14,535 nt of DNA from an uncultured Rhizobiaceae group bacterium (GCA_938009335.1 CALLHT010000046.1:1-14535), one strand, 5' to 3'; positions 4,834 to 12,908 are shown, numbered from the stretch's first letter. The notes: generated by a model from the letters alone, not told the origin. Numbers and translations are program-made.

Positions 4834-7098
4834 TCAAGAAAACCGTCCGCTCTTCGGAAACCCTTTGGGAACAACCCTGCCCGCCTGCGCTCGTTCACCG
4901 ACGTATTCCTTCAGTTCGTCGAGCATGCGAGTGTGAACCCGCGCGGCAGAGTCTTCCCAAGTTAGCCCCTCAGCCGCGTTAAAGATACGGATGTCCAGAA
5001 CACCGTTGTCGATGCTTGCATCTTTATACTTCTGAAGCCGCACGCCCTTGCCGCGCGTGAGCTCGGACACTTGTTCCAATGGGAAGATGATAAGCTTGCG
5101 ATTGTCACCCACAACGGCAATGTGATCCCCTTCAGCAGGCATGCAAATCGCCGCCTCATCAGGCAGCTTCACGTTCAGAACCTGTTTGCCTTTACGCGTG
5201 TTGGCAACAACATCAGCTTCCGGAACGATAAAGCCATTGCCGATTTTTGACGAAACCAGAAGCCGGCGCTTAGCATCGTGCTTGAAAGCGGCAATGATAT
5301 CTGTGTCGTTTTCCATATCAACCATCACACGGACTGGCTCACCATGACCACGACCACCGGGTAATTTGTCAGCGCCCAGCGTGAAGAACTTACCACCTGT
5401 GTTGAACAGAATGACCTTGTCAGTCGTTTCCGCATGAAACGCAGTCAGCAGGCCATCGCCCTCTTTGAAGGTTAACGAAGCAAAGTCAGAAACATGCCCC
5501 TTCATGGCTCGGATCCAACCCTTTTTGGAAAGCACAACCGTAACCGGTTCTTTCTCAATCATTGCCTGTTGAACAGCTTCAAGATCAATTTCCGCTGCAA
5601 CGCCAAATGTGCTGCGCCGCTTACCAAGTTCAGTATCTGGACCAAACTTCTTTTTCACTTCGCCAATATCGTGGCGAAGGACTGCCCATTGCTGTTCCTC
5701 TGATCCCAGCAGCGCCTCAATTTGCGCTTTCTCTTCAGAAAGCTTGTCATGCTCATTGCGGATTTCGATCTCTTCCAGTTTTGCAAGAGAACGCAAGCGC
5801 ATATTCAGAATGGATTCAGCCTGAAGGTCGGTCAGGTCAAACCGCGAAATCAGCTTCTGCTTCGGCTCATCTTCAAACCGGATGATGCGGATCACTTCAT
5901 CAATATTGAGATAAGCAATCAGCAAACCGCCGAGAATTTCCAAACGGCGCTCGATCTGTGCAAGGCGATGTCGGGAGCGGCGCTGAAGCACCTCACGGCG
6001 ATGCTCTAACCACTCTTTCAGAACCTCTTTGAGCGACATGACCTTTGGCACTTTTCCGCCGGAAAGGACATTCATGTTCAAAGAAATACGACTTTCAAAC
6101 TCCGTGAGCTTAAAGAGCGACTCCATTAAGATTTCTGGGTCAACAGCACGGGACTTTGGCTCAAGCACAATTCGCACGTCTTCAGCAGATTCATCGCGAA
6201 TATCACCCAACAAGGGCAGCTTACGGTTAAACAGAAGTTCGGCAACTTTCTCGATGAGCCGTGACTTTTGTACCTGATAGGGAATTTCCGTAACAACAAT
6301 CTGGTAGCCGCCACGTCCGGTTTCTTCTTTCTCCCAGCGTGCTCGGACACGGAAGCCGCCCTTACCGGTTTTGTAGGATTCTAGGATTGAAGCCTCATCC
6401 TCAACGATTACGCCGCCGGTGGGGAAATCCGGGCCTTTGACGAAACTAACCAGTTTGTCGACCCCTGCATTCGGGAACTTGATCAGATGGATCGCGGCAT
6501 CACACAATTCAGCTGCGTTGTGTGGTGGAATGTTTGTCGCCATACCAACCGCAATGCCGGAAGAACCGTTCGCCAAAAGATTGGGAAAAGCACCTGGAAG
6601 GACAACGGGTTCCTTGTCTTCCTCATTGTAGGTCAGCCGGAAATCGACCGCGTCTTCATCAATGCCTTCGAGAAGCAGCGTTGTAACTTCTGTCATCCGC
6701 GCTTCTGTGTATCGATAGGCAGCAGCATTGTCGCCATCGATGTTGCCGAAATTCCCCTGACCATCGATCAGCGGGTAACGTTGAGCAAAGTCCTGAGCCA
6801 ACCGCACCAATGCGTCATAAACAGCCTGATCACCGTGAGGATGGAATTTACCAATCACATCGCCAACAATGCGTGCGCATTTCTTAAAGCTAGTATTTGG
6901 ATCGAGTTTGAGAATGCGCATGGCGTGCAAAATGCGCCGATGAACGGGTTTAAGGCCATCGCGGACATCCGGCAACGCACGTCCCATGATTGTTGATAGC
7001 GCATAGGCAAGATAGCGCTCTTCAAGCGCGCTCTTAAGGTCTACACCTTCAATACCGTCGTCGTCTCCGCTACTTGGCGGAATCAGGTCATTTCCCAT
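4834..7098 (-). CDS. parC: DNA topoisomerase IV subunit A (ParC)
   Basis: This encodes 754 residues, the usual length of alphaproteobacterial ParC. With ParE it forms the type IIA topoisomerase that decatenates daughter chromosomes. The breakage-reunion domain begins near residue 25, with LPDVRDGLKPVHRRILHAM (42-60), the quinolone-pocket helix HPHGDQAVYDALVR (86-99), and the catalytic pair R129-Y130 in AAAYRYTEAR. IAVGMATNIPPHN follows near residue 180. The C-terminal third is a reduced beta-pinwheel. I see no GyrA box, which with the length favours ParC over GyrA. The position equivalent to E. coli ParC S80 is Q91, and the E84 equivalent is D95. The SD before the ATG is weak. A perfect TATAAT lies about 60 bases upstream on the same strand. 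Confidence 0.95.
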   Translation of the reverse strand: MGNDLIPPSSGDDDGIEGVDLKSALEERYLAYALSTIMGRALPDVRDGLKPVHRRILHAMRILKLDPNTSFKKCARIVGDVIGKFHPHGDQAVYDALVRLAQDFAQRYPLIDGQGNFGNIDGDNAAAYRYTEARMTEVTTLLLEGIDEDAVDFRLTYNEEDKEPVVLPGAFPNLLANGSSGIAVGMATNIPPHNAAELCDAAIHLIKFPNAGVDKLVSFVKGPDFPTGGVIVEDEASILESYKTGKGGFRVRARWEKEETGRGGYQIVVTEIPYQVQKSRLIEKVAELLFNRKLPLLGDIRDESAEDVRIVLEPKSRAVDPEILMESLFKLTEFESRISLNMNVLSGGKVPKVMSLKEVLKEWLEHRREVLQRRSRHRLAQIERRLEILGGLLIAYLNIDEVIRIIRFEDEPKQKLISRFDLTDLQAESILNMRLRSLAKLEEIEIRNEHDKLSEEKAQIEALLGSEEQQWAVLRHDIGEVKKKFGPDTELGKRRSTFGVAAEIDLEAVQQAMIEKEPVTVVLSKKGWIRAMKGHVSDFASLTFKEGDGLLTAFHAETTDKVILFNTGGKFFTLGADKLPGGRGHGEPVRVMVDMENDTDIIAAFKHDAKRRLLVSSKIGNGFIVPEADVVANTRKGKQVLNVKLPDEAAICMPAEGDHIAVVGDNRKLIIFPLEQVSELTRGKGVRLQKYKDASIDNGVLDIRIFNAAEGLTWEDSAARVHTRMLDELKEYVGERAQAGRVVPKGFPKSGRFS

Positions 7099-7157
7099 AG
7101 CAATCGATTACCCAAAGCAATGATTCGTGGCAAGCACGCTCTCAAACCTCAGCCCCT

Positions 7158-7163
7158 ATTATA
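7158..7163 (-). promoter_or_regulatory. Candidate -10 box of the parC promoter
   Basis: The minus strand reads TATAAT, a perfect sigma-70 -10 hexamer, 59 bases before the parC start at 7098. No good -35 is seen at 16-18 bases upstream. Instead a 6-bp palindrome (7179-7196) lies in that position, so an activator or repressor may act there. Confidence 0.5.
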
Positions 7164-7178
7164 CAGAAGCTTTTCACC

Positions 7179-7196
7179 ATGTGCGTTTCAGCACAT
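7179..7196. promoter_or_regulatory. Perfect 6-bp palindrome in the parC upstream region
   Basis: ATGTGC-GTTTCA-GCACAT is a perfect inverted repeat with a 6-base spacer. The core TGTGC-N6-GCACA has the geometry of a Crp-family site but not the consensus TGTGA. It covers the expected -35 position of the minus-strand TATAAT at 7158-7163. On the plus strand it is followed by TCTTTTT, so a weak plus-strand terminator-like hairpin or attenuator before the gene at 7261 is an alternative. Confidence 0.4.
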
Positions 7197-7260
7197 TCTT
7201 TTTAAGCCGGTTCAGTTAGTTATGGCTGCAGGGGTTACGAACATACACATGGAGAATATC

Positions 7261-7551
7261 ATGTTCGAACAATACATTGGGATGTCACTATATGAAGCTT
7301 TGGGTCTGGCTGGCGTTGCTTTTTATCTGGGATCTTATGCGGCACTACAATTTGATTTTATTGATGCAAAAGGGTTTGCCTATCCAGCTCTTAATTTTCT
7401 AGCCGCAAGTTTTGTCTTACTTTCACTTCTTGAGAATTACAATTTCCCATCGCTCTTGATCCAAATTTCATGGATTGCGATTAGCCTTTACGGCATCAGC
7501 AAACTGCTTCTTGCGAAATCACATACTGACCAACAGACAAAAGTTGCATAG
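7261..7551 (+). CDS. CBU_0592-like small membrane protein
   Basis: This encodes 96 residues with three membrane helices at about 11-29, 39-58 and 63-84. The pattern 'GVAFYLGSYAALQ' (18-30), 'YPALNFLAASFVLLSLLENYN' (41-61) and 'PSLLIQISWIAISLYGISK' (63-81) fits the CBU_0592-like domain found in many proteobacterial inner-membrane proteins. No function is established for that family. The frame extends upstream to 7120. GGAGA (7251-7255), five bases before ATG 7261, and the family's start just before the first helix both support the shorter form. It is divergent from parC and convergent with the DUF2207 gene, so it is transcribed alone. Confidence 0.85.
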   Translation: MFEQYIGMSLYEALGLAGVAFYLGSYAALQFDFIDAKGFAYPALNFLAASFVLLSLLENYNFPSLLIQISWIAISLYGISKLLLAKSHTDQQTKVA

Positions 7552-7577
7552 AAGTTTCTCCCGAACCTAAGCAGCTT

Positions 7578-7612
7578 GGCTGGTGAGCGACCCATGCACT
7601 TGCTTACCAGCC
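7578..7612 (+). other. Hairpin between convergent genes, covering a stop codon
   Basis: GGCTGGTGAGC (7578-7588) pairs with GCTTACCAGCC (7602-7612), giving eleven pairs including one G-U in plus-strand RNA, around a 13-base loop. It lies 27 bases after the plus-strand gene ending at 7551, and covers the minus-strand TAA (7606-7604) and the last Trp codon of the DUF2207 gene. No T-run follows on either strand, so a canonical intrinsic terminator is not supported. It may be a 3'-end stabiliser or a processed terminator. Confidence 0.4.
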
Positions 7613-9559
7613 TCCTCCTCCGCCGCCGCCACCGCCGCCGCCGGAGAAGCCACCTCCCCCGGAAAAGCCGGATGATGAAGATTTAGGTACGGGCATCGCA
7701 TCAGAAAATCCTGATTGCATCGAGTTGGTAAAATCACCCATCGTGTCTGACAAATCACCCGAGTTGAAATCTCTACCGCCATACCATGATGGCGAATAAG
7801 AAGCAGCAACCGCACCCGCAGCAATGGCTGTAGCAAGCCAGGCATCAAACGCCTTCGACCATGGTTTTTCTACCCCAAGCGCAACGGCATATGGCAAAAG
7901 CTTCTCATAGTGCACGGTCGAAAAATCCGGCACGCCAGCGAGATTCATCCGGTCTTTTTCAGCCAGCGTAAGATAGGTTTTCAAGCCTTCAATATCGTCC
8001 ATTCTCTTGCGGCCCAACCGTGTTGGTGCGCCTAGCAAAAAGAAGAAGAGGACGTTTAACACAATAATTCCAACAACCACCGTCAAGAAGGATTGATCAC
8101 CACTCGGCAGCTCAAATCCTGATAACACGACCCCAAAGCCAGCCGACAAGAAACTGAAAACAAAAAAGCCGGCAAAGACAATCGACATAATCTTTCCGAC
8201 AAGCGACTTTGAAGACATGATGGTTTTCACAAAATTCAAAACAAAGACGGAAATAACAAGAGTAAACATACCGCCCACAAAAACCATCCCAAGGGCATCT
8301 TCCGAGAAATCTCCGAAAATCACGACAAAGGCTATTCCCACGATCGAAAGCAATACGCCCAAGACTACCAAACCATAATTATGTTTGTAGAATTTATCGC
8401 GATGCTCGTTTTCCATAGAGGACGCAAATTTGGATTGAAGGCTTTTGACACTGGAGCCATTGTCTTTGGAAATTCGAAGCAGTTCTGAAGGCTTTGCCAA
8501 TACTGAATTCAAGATCGCCCGCTCACCAACCGGCAAAGACCTATCAGCATCTTTTCCGGTCGCCTGTATCTCCATGTCACCATGCGGCTTGCTTAAGGTG
8601 ACATAGCCTTTTACCGCCAAGCTCAGAACAGCAGCAGAAATGGCATCAAAGCCTTTGCCGGATAGCCCCTTTTGATAGATGTAGTTCACCAATGCCGGAG
8701 AAAGTTCATCCGGCAAATCCCAACGCGGTACGACTGCTCCTCTTTCCGGATCGCGACCGACATGCCACCAGGTCAAGAAATAATACAGTGCCACGAGCAG
8801 CAAAACGATGGATGCAAAGATGACACGCTTATTGTCCTGCCAGAACCACGCTCGCTTTTGCGCATCACTTGGGGGATCAATAAATCCTTTCGGCACTTTG
8901 GTAAGTACCGTCATCCCTTCACCGGGTTGTAGAATTCGGGTCGTGCGGTATTTCACAACGCGCTTGCCCGCTATTTTGCCAATAGTCGCGTCCTTTTCCG
9001 TAGAACCTAAGCGTCCGGTAAACACGTCCCAATCCGTTGCATGCGCACCTTCCGGCAATGCGATTTGAGCAAGCACTTTTTGGATCGGAAAGTCCCAGAA
9101 ATTTCCGGTTGCATTCCAGTAGACTTCATCATGGGTATCGAAATACCGCATCTGCCGATCGGTCTTGTAGGTGATGATATAGGTGTAGACGCCGACGGGG
9201 AGAAAATAATCTTTGCGGCCAACATAGATGCGAACCCGGTCGCCTTTTTCTTCGATCCGCGTATTTTCGATCTGGTCATCGCGTTTGACCGAGATCAGCT
9301 CAAAACCCACTTTCTGTCGCTCACCATTGGGGCCTTCGTTATAAAGAGGGAAATCACGAAAGATGCCGCGGCGGATTTTTCGCCGCTCCGCTTTGACCAC
9401 AATGGTTTCGGTTACCAGAAAACTGCCATCCTTGTGAACCTGAACAAGACTGTCGAAACTTCGAATAACCTCCTGCGCGAAGGAAGAGAACGTTAGCGAA
9501 AACAAAATGACCGCGCTTGCAAACACAAGGCGGCCAATTGAGTGGAATAGGTATGTCAT
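7604..9559 (-). CDS. DUF2207 membrane protein with polyglycine C-terminus
   Basis: This encodes 651 residues. A signal peptide (1-28, ending SSFA) leads into an extracytoplasmic beta-rich DUF2207 domain (about 30-240), with the typical 'RRGIFRDFPL' at about 63-72. A membrane helix follows at about 248-270, then a cytoplasmic part with 'YVTLSK', then four hydrophobic segments between about 390 and 520. The tail is Ser- and Gly-rich, ending in eleven Gly and Trp. This is the standard layout of DUF2207 proteins, whose function is unsettled. It starts three bases after the lemA stop, a clear operon. LemA and DUF2207 genes are found side by side in many bacteria, and an envelope role together is likely. 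The SD is weak, so translational coupling to lemA is plausible. Confidence 0.92.
   Translation of the reverse strand: MTYLFHSIGRLVFASAVILFSLTFSSFAQEVIRSFDSLVQVHKDGSFLVTETIVVKAERRKIRRGIFRDFPLYNEGPNGERQKVGFELISVKRDDQIENTRIEEKGDRVRIYVGRKDYFLPVGVYTYIITYKTDRQMRYFDTHDEVYWNATGNFWDFPIQKVLAQIALPEGAHATDWDVFTGRLGSTEKDATIGKIAGKRVVKYRTTRILQPGEGMTVLTKVPKGFIDPPSDAQKRAWFWQDNKRVIFASIVLLLVALYYFLTWWHVGRDPERGAVVPRWDLPDELSPALVNYIYQKGLSGKGFDAISAAVLSLAVKGYVTLSKPHGDMEIQATGKDADRSLPVGERAILNSVLAKPSELLRISKDNGSSVKSLQSKFASSMENEHRDKFYKHNYGLVVLGVLLSIVGIAFVVIFGDFSEDALGMVFVGGMFTLVISVFVLNFVKTIMSSKSLVGKIMSIVFAGFFVFSFLSAGFGVVLSGFELPSGDQSFLTVVVGIIVLNVLFFFLLGAPTRLGRKRMDDIEGLKTYLTLAEKDRMNLAGVPDFSTVHYEKLLPYAVALGVEKPWSKAFDAWLATAIAAGAVAASYSPSWYGGRDFNSGDLSDTMGDFTNSMQSGFSDAMPVPKSSSSGFSGGGGFSGGGGGGGGGGGW
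7610..7642 (-). repeat. Trinucleotide repeat coding for eleven glycines
   Basis: Eleven consecutive Gly codons (GGC x3, GGT, GGC x3, GGA x3, GGC in reading order) lie at the 3' end of the DUF2207 gene. Length changes in multiples of three by replication slippage would stay in frame. The neighbouring 'SGGGGFS' codons extend the low-complexity tract. Codon mixing suggests the glycine tail is kept by selection rather than being a fresh expansion. Confidence 0.7.
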
Positions 9560-9562
9560 TTA

Positions 9563-10123
9563 TCAGTTCCCGAAATCCACTTTCGGTACGGCACGGTCAG
9601 CTTCATTTTCAATCTCGAAATAATCCGCCTGCTCAAACTTGAACGTGTTTGCCACAAGGTTTGATGGGAAGCTTTCAACGCGAATATTCAAGTCACGCGC
9701 AGCGCCGTTGTAATATCTGCGGGACATCTGAATTTCGGTTTCAAGTTCTTCCAGCGAGTTCTGCAGTTCTCCGAAATTTTCGTTCGCTTTCAAGTCCGGA
9801 TAGTCTTCTGCCAGAGCGAAGAGTTTGCCGAGCGCCATGCCCAGCATGCCCTCTGCCTGCGCACGTCCCGCCACATCGCCAGATGGCACTGCTTGTGCGC
9901 GGTTTCTCATTTCAATGACCTCAGTCAGCGTGTCTTTTTCGTGAGAGGCATAACCCTTTACGGTTTCAATCAGGTTTGGGATTAAGTCAGCGCGTCTTTT
10001 GAGCTGCACATCGATGCCACTCCACGCCTCGCGCACCATTTGGCGTGCCTTAACAAGACCATTGTAGATAACAACCGCGTAAAACCCGACTGCGATGAGA
10101 ATGACAACTGCAATAATATCCAT
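9563..10123 (-). CDS. lemA: LemA family protein
   Basis: This encodes 186 residues, the typical length. One N-terminal membrane helix (about 3-20) is followed by the LemA signature YNGLVKARQMVREAWSGIDV (20-39) with QLKRRADLIPNLIETVKGY (40-58), then a long helical coiled-coil body. 'RYYNGAARDLNI' and 'FPSNLVA' in the C-terminal third are also characteristic. LemA proteins are membrane-anchored with the helical part in the cytoplasm or periplasm depending on the authors; their biochemical role is not established. An AGGGA lies eight bases before the ATG. The gene is first of the lemA-DUF2207 pair, and is separated by 84 bases from the upstream hydrolase gene on the same strand, so read-through is possible. 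A 6-bp AT-rich hairpin (10161-10176) in that gap lacks a T-run. Confidence 0.95.
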   Translation of the reverse strand: MDIIAVVILIAVGFYAVVIYNGLVKARQMVREAWSGIDVQLKRRADLIPNLIETVKGYASHEKDTLTEVIEMRNRAQAVPSGDVAGRAQAEGMLGMALGKLFALAEDYPDLKANENFGELQNSLEELETEIQMSRRYYNGAARDLNIRVESFPSNLVANTFKFEQADYFEIENEADRAVPKVDFGN

Positions 10124-10207
10124 TGATGAAATCCCTGATGAAAATGCCCGATCTAAGATTAATCAGAAAACTGATTCTCGACAAGGTTGTAGCAATTTAC
10201 GCCTAGA

Positions 10208-11080
10208 CTATCTAAATGCGCGTCTAAGGAACCGTTCTACAGCAAGCGTTACTTGAGAACTTGTGCCAATGCCACGCGCAATGGAACCATGGCTATACCG
10301 ACGTCCATCAAACAGAGTTACCCGCGCACCCTTTGATCGCAAATCGCCCGCAAAGCCGCGGGCCAGCGTTTTGCGGCGGTCGTAGTTTGAACCGGAATAC
10401 ATGATCATAAACGGCGGCAATCCACCTGCAGGGCCGCGTCTGACGTAAGTAACGGGTGACCACTTCACCCAATTGTTGGGGTTTGATCCAAAAGCTGCGG
10501 CATAAACATGCGGCAGGCTTCCGCGCATGCCGCCATAAGCGACCATATCATAGGCCTGCACATCGTTGGCGATCACACCGCGCAACGGTCCGCCTAACCT
10601 CTTAGCTGCTATCAGCGATACGAGGTGCGAGCCCGCAGAATGGCCCATAATCACGATCTTGCGCTTGTCTCCGCCATACCGAGAGATATTGTTTCTGACC
10701 CAATTGATCTGGCGAACGATATCGCGAACCTGGCCATCGATATTGGTACGTGGCACAGGCGTATATTGCACAGAGACCAGCATCCAACCGCGCTGGGTTG
10801 CGAACTTATCCAGATTGTAGATTTTCTCTCGGCTGCCTTTAATCCAACCACCGCCATGGACGTACATCAGAACCGGCGCCTTCTTGCCCGGCTTGAAGAA
10901 ACTTTGGCGCTTGACGGTAATCGGCGCATGGATATCCAAGCGCAAGCCGCCACCTACAGACACACCTTTTGTAACGATCCGAGTTGGTTTTTGCGTATCA
11001 GTTTGCTGTGCACTGGCAACAACAGGAAGAAGTAGAATGAAACCCAGAAACGCCATTAGCGCGGCACGAAATGCATTCAT
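10208..11080 (-). CDS. Exported alpha/beta-hydrolase (esterase/lipase-like)
   Basis: This encodes 290 residues. A signal peptide (1-24, ending VASA, then QQ) predicts export. The HGGGW oxyanion-hole motif is at 75-79, and the nucleophile elbow GHSAG at 146-150 (Ser148). D234 in 'GSNYDRR' and H264 in 'YSHGSI' are the likely acid and base. This is the hormone-sensitive-lipase/carboxylesterase type of alpha/beta fold, including feruloyl-esterase-like (BD-FAE) members; the substrate is unknown. The frame is open to a TTG at 11092, but GAGG six bases before ATG 11080 supports the shorter start. It lies upstream of lemA on the same strand, and is divergent from the exported protein gene at 11304. 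Confidence 0.88.
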   Translation of the reverse strand: MNAFRAALMAFLGFILLLPVVASAQQTDTQKPTRIVTKGVSVGGGLRLDIHAPITVKRQSFFKPGKKAPVLMYVHGGGWIKGSREKIYNLDKFATQRGWMLVSVQYTPVPRTNIDGQVRDIVRQINWVRNNISRYGGDKRKIVIMGHSAGSHLVSLIAAKRLGGPLRGVIANDVQAYDMVAYGGMRGSLPHVYAAAFGSNPNNWVKWSPVTYVRRGPAGGLPPFMIMYSGSNYDRRKTLARGFAGDLRSKGARVTLFDGRRYSHGSIARGIGTSSQVTLAVERFLRRAFR

Positions 11081-11160
11081 GTCAGCCCTCAAAGCCCCTT
11101 ATTGCTTCGTTGCCCCAATTAGTTTCAAAGATTCTACTTTTTTTCAAGTCACAATGAATT

Positions 11161-11188
11161 TGATCAAGGACTGACCTGTGCTTGATCA
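11161..11188. promoter_or_regulatory. 8-bp inverted repeat in divergent promoter region
   Basis: TGATCAAG (11161-11168) and CTTGATCA (11181-11188) are perfect inverted copies 12 bases apart. The first half is part of the self-palindrome TTGATCAA. It lies between the divergent hydrolase (start 11080) and the exported protein (start 11304), about 80 and 116 bases from them. It may be the operator of a dimeric or tetrameric regulator. The half-sites resemble FNR-type TTGAT but not with the FNR spacing. A cruciform or RNA hairpin is the alternative. Confidence 0.45.
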
Positions 11189-11211
11189 CGGAAATTTAAG
11201 TAAACCTGACT

Positions 11212-11290
11212 GTATTTCAACTATGATTGGCCTATGTCTATATTTCTGACACGTTTTGACATTTAATATCACAACGTATTTCAACTTTGA
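11212..11290 (+). repeat. Direct repeat pair GTATTTCAACT(A/T)TGA
   Basis: GTATTTCAACT followed by ATGA occurs at 11212-11226 and again followed by TTGA at 11276-11290. The two copies match at 14 of 15 positions and are 64 bases apart, close to six helical turns. The second copy ends at the ribosome-binding GAGGA (11289-11293) of the gene at 11304. Together with the inverted repeat at 11161-11188 this suggests a regulated promoter region. No convincing sigma-70 promoter was found: TTGACA (11256-11261) has only a weak -10 at 15 bases. Confidence 0.4.
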
Positions 11291-11303
11291 GGATAACATC
11301 ACC

Positions 11304-12908
11304 ATGCGTTTGTCACACTTCCTTTTCGCGGCAACATTATCCGTTTCTCCTTTGGCGCTAACGGTCGAAGCATACGCCTTTGATAGCACCAAATTCATCG
11401 GGCAACTTGAGGCGCTACTCGAAGCCGACGGAATAGACGTGACCTATGGTGAGATCGAAACACAAGGTGATACACTCATCATCAATGATTTTTCTATTGA
11501 TGATCATAAGACCAGCACAGGCTCCAAGTTCGAAACCTTAAGCTTCACTAACCCGGAAGAAAGCGATGCTGGTGAGTTTAGCTATGACGGGATTTCGGGA
11601 ACCAATTTTTCCCGAACCGGCAAAAACGGCAGCAAAGTTGAAATTGAAAGCATTACGTCTACCGGATTGAAATTCTCTGATTCAAGTGATGGCATTCCGG
11701 TCCCTGATCTTGTTGAAAGTATAAAAGCGACAAACATCAAGCTTTCTTCTGAAACCAAGCCCGAGCGTGGCAGCATCACCATTCCATCGGTATCGGCTTC
11801 CGGCTTTGAACGCACGAGTGTCAGAAACTTCAAAATGGCAAACGCCACAATTGCTCCGTTCAGTGGACGACTTTTCAATCAGCAAGGCGATCCGTTAGAT
11901 ATGAGCTTCACGGGTGCTTCTGTTTCTGATTTCGAATATTTCGGCCTGTTTGGTCTTGATATCGGGAAGATCGAGTTTGGCAGCATCGTAATCAATACCA
12001 CCGGAGAAGATGGACCGATCAACATTGCCTTTGAAGGCATGGAGATGCAGAATTACTACGCTTGGGATCCATCCGACGAAACGCGCAACCTAATTCCCGA
12101 TGCGGATCTGACATTTGAGATGAAACCGCTCGACATCAAGGTGGCGGGAAAAACAGCACTCAGTTGGAAGGGCGCTAAGGGCATCGCTGTTAATGATGCG
12201 GAAAACCTGACGTCTGAAAGCACAATGGGATTTAGTGCTATAACCCTAGATACAACGGCAATAAAAAAGAACGCCGAAAACAAGCGGGCGTTGGAGACGC
12301 TGCAATCCCTTGGCTACGAGCAGATCACCATGAATATGGCGCTCAAGGGCGGCATGGATTTGAAAGCCGGCATTTTGGACATCGAAAAGGTTCTGTTTGA
12401 TTTTGCAGATGCGGGTTCGTTCGATATGGCCTTTAAAGTGTCAGGCTATACAGAGCAAGTCGCGAAAGGCATTGCAAAAGCGGCTTCCGATCTCAGCACG
12501 AATACGGATCCGAAAGCTCAACAGGCAATGAGCCTTCAAATGCTCGCACTGTTTGCTCCTTTAAGCATTCAGACGATGGAACTGGGTGTCACAGATGCCT
12601 CGCTTCTCAACAAAATTCTCACGTTTCAAGCAGGCCAATCCAATCGGTCACCAGAAGAATTGAGCGCCATTGTACCGCCGTTGGCGGGGATCGCTTTAGC
12701 ACCGTTGCAGGTACCTGAACTTGCAGCTGCCATCACTGGTGCATTGGGTACCTTCATGCAGGGTAACAAAACAATCAGGGCAAGCATTGAGCCGGAAGGC
12801 GGGCTTGCGATGACTGAAATGCTGGCGCTTGGTTCGGGCGTTCAGTCCGGTTCTATTCCACCGGCTCAACTGGTGGAGCGGCTTAACCTGAATGTGGTTG
12901 CAGAGTAG
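11304..12908 (+). CDS. Large exported protein of unknown family
   Basis: This encodes 534 residues and I do not recognise a family. A signal peptide (1-25, ending EAYA) predicts periplasmic or surface location. There is no other membrane segment and no evident catalytic motif. Much of residues 30-400 consists of short strands with the rough pattern 'I-x-x-x-G-(F/L/I)-x-(F/L)-S', for example 'ESITSTGLKFS', 'ESIKATNIKLSS' and 'PSVSASGFER', suggesting a long beta-sheet or groove as in AsmA/DUF945-like proteins. That is inference. The last 130 residues are more helical and Ala/Pro-rich. The frame opens earlier at 11256; ATG 11304 is chosen because GAGGA precedes it by ten bases and the signal peptide then starts the protein. 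It converges with creD. Confidence 0.82.
   Translation: MRLSHFLFAATLSVSPLALTVEAYAFDSTKFIGQLEALLEADGIDVTYGEIETQGDTLIINDFSIDDHKTSTGSKFETLSFTNPEESDAGEFSYDGISGTNFSRTGKNGSKVEIESITSTGLKFSDSSDGIPVPDLVESIKATNIKLSSETKPERGSITIPSVSASGFERTSVRNFKMANATIAPFSGRLFNQQGDPLDMSFTGASVSDFEYFGLFGLDIGKIEFGSIVINTTGEDGPINIAFEGMEMQNYYAWDPSDETRNLIPDADLTFEMKPLDIKVAGKTALSWKGAKGIAVNDAENLTSESTMGFSAITLDTTAIKKNAENKRALETLQSLGYEQITMNMALKGGMDLKAGILDIEKVLFDFADAGSFDMAFKVSGYTEQVAKGIAKAASDLSTNTDPKAQQAMSLQMLALFAPLSIQTMELGVTDASLLNKILTFQAGQSNRSPEELSAIVPPLAGIALAPLQVPELAAAITGALGTFMQGNKTIRASIEPEGGLAMTEMLALGSGVQSGSIPPAQLVERLNLNVVAE

Noticed and set aside
4538..4936. 132-codon plus-strand frame overlapping the parC 3' end
   Set aside because: It has no SD, its composition is unlike a real protein, and it runs antisense through parC and the better-supported small gene.
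9889..9905. TGGCACTGCTTGTGC, another GG-N10-GC match on the plus strand
   Set aside because: It is within lemA on the non-coding side with no gene to drive, and the -12 half is not TTGC.
10161..10176. Hairpin AATCAG-AAAA-CTGATT between the hydrolase and lemA
   Set aside because: It is a short AT-rich stem without a T-run, so it is not called a terminator.
11081..11092. TTG at 11092 as the hydrolase start
   Set aside because: ATG 11080 has a GAGG at correct spacing and gives a normal signal peptide.
11256..11282. TTGACA with TATTTC as a sigma-70 promoter for the gene at 11304
   Set aside because: The spacing is 15 bases, the -10 is weak, and the start would fall at the ribosome-binding site.
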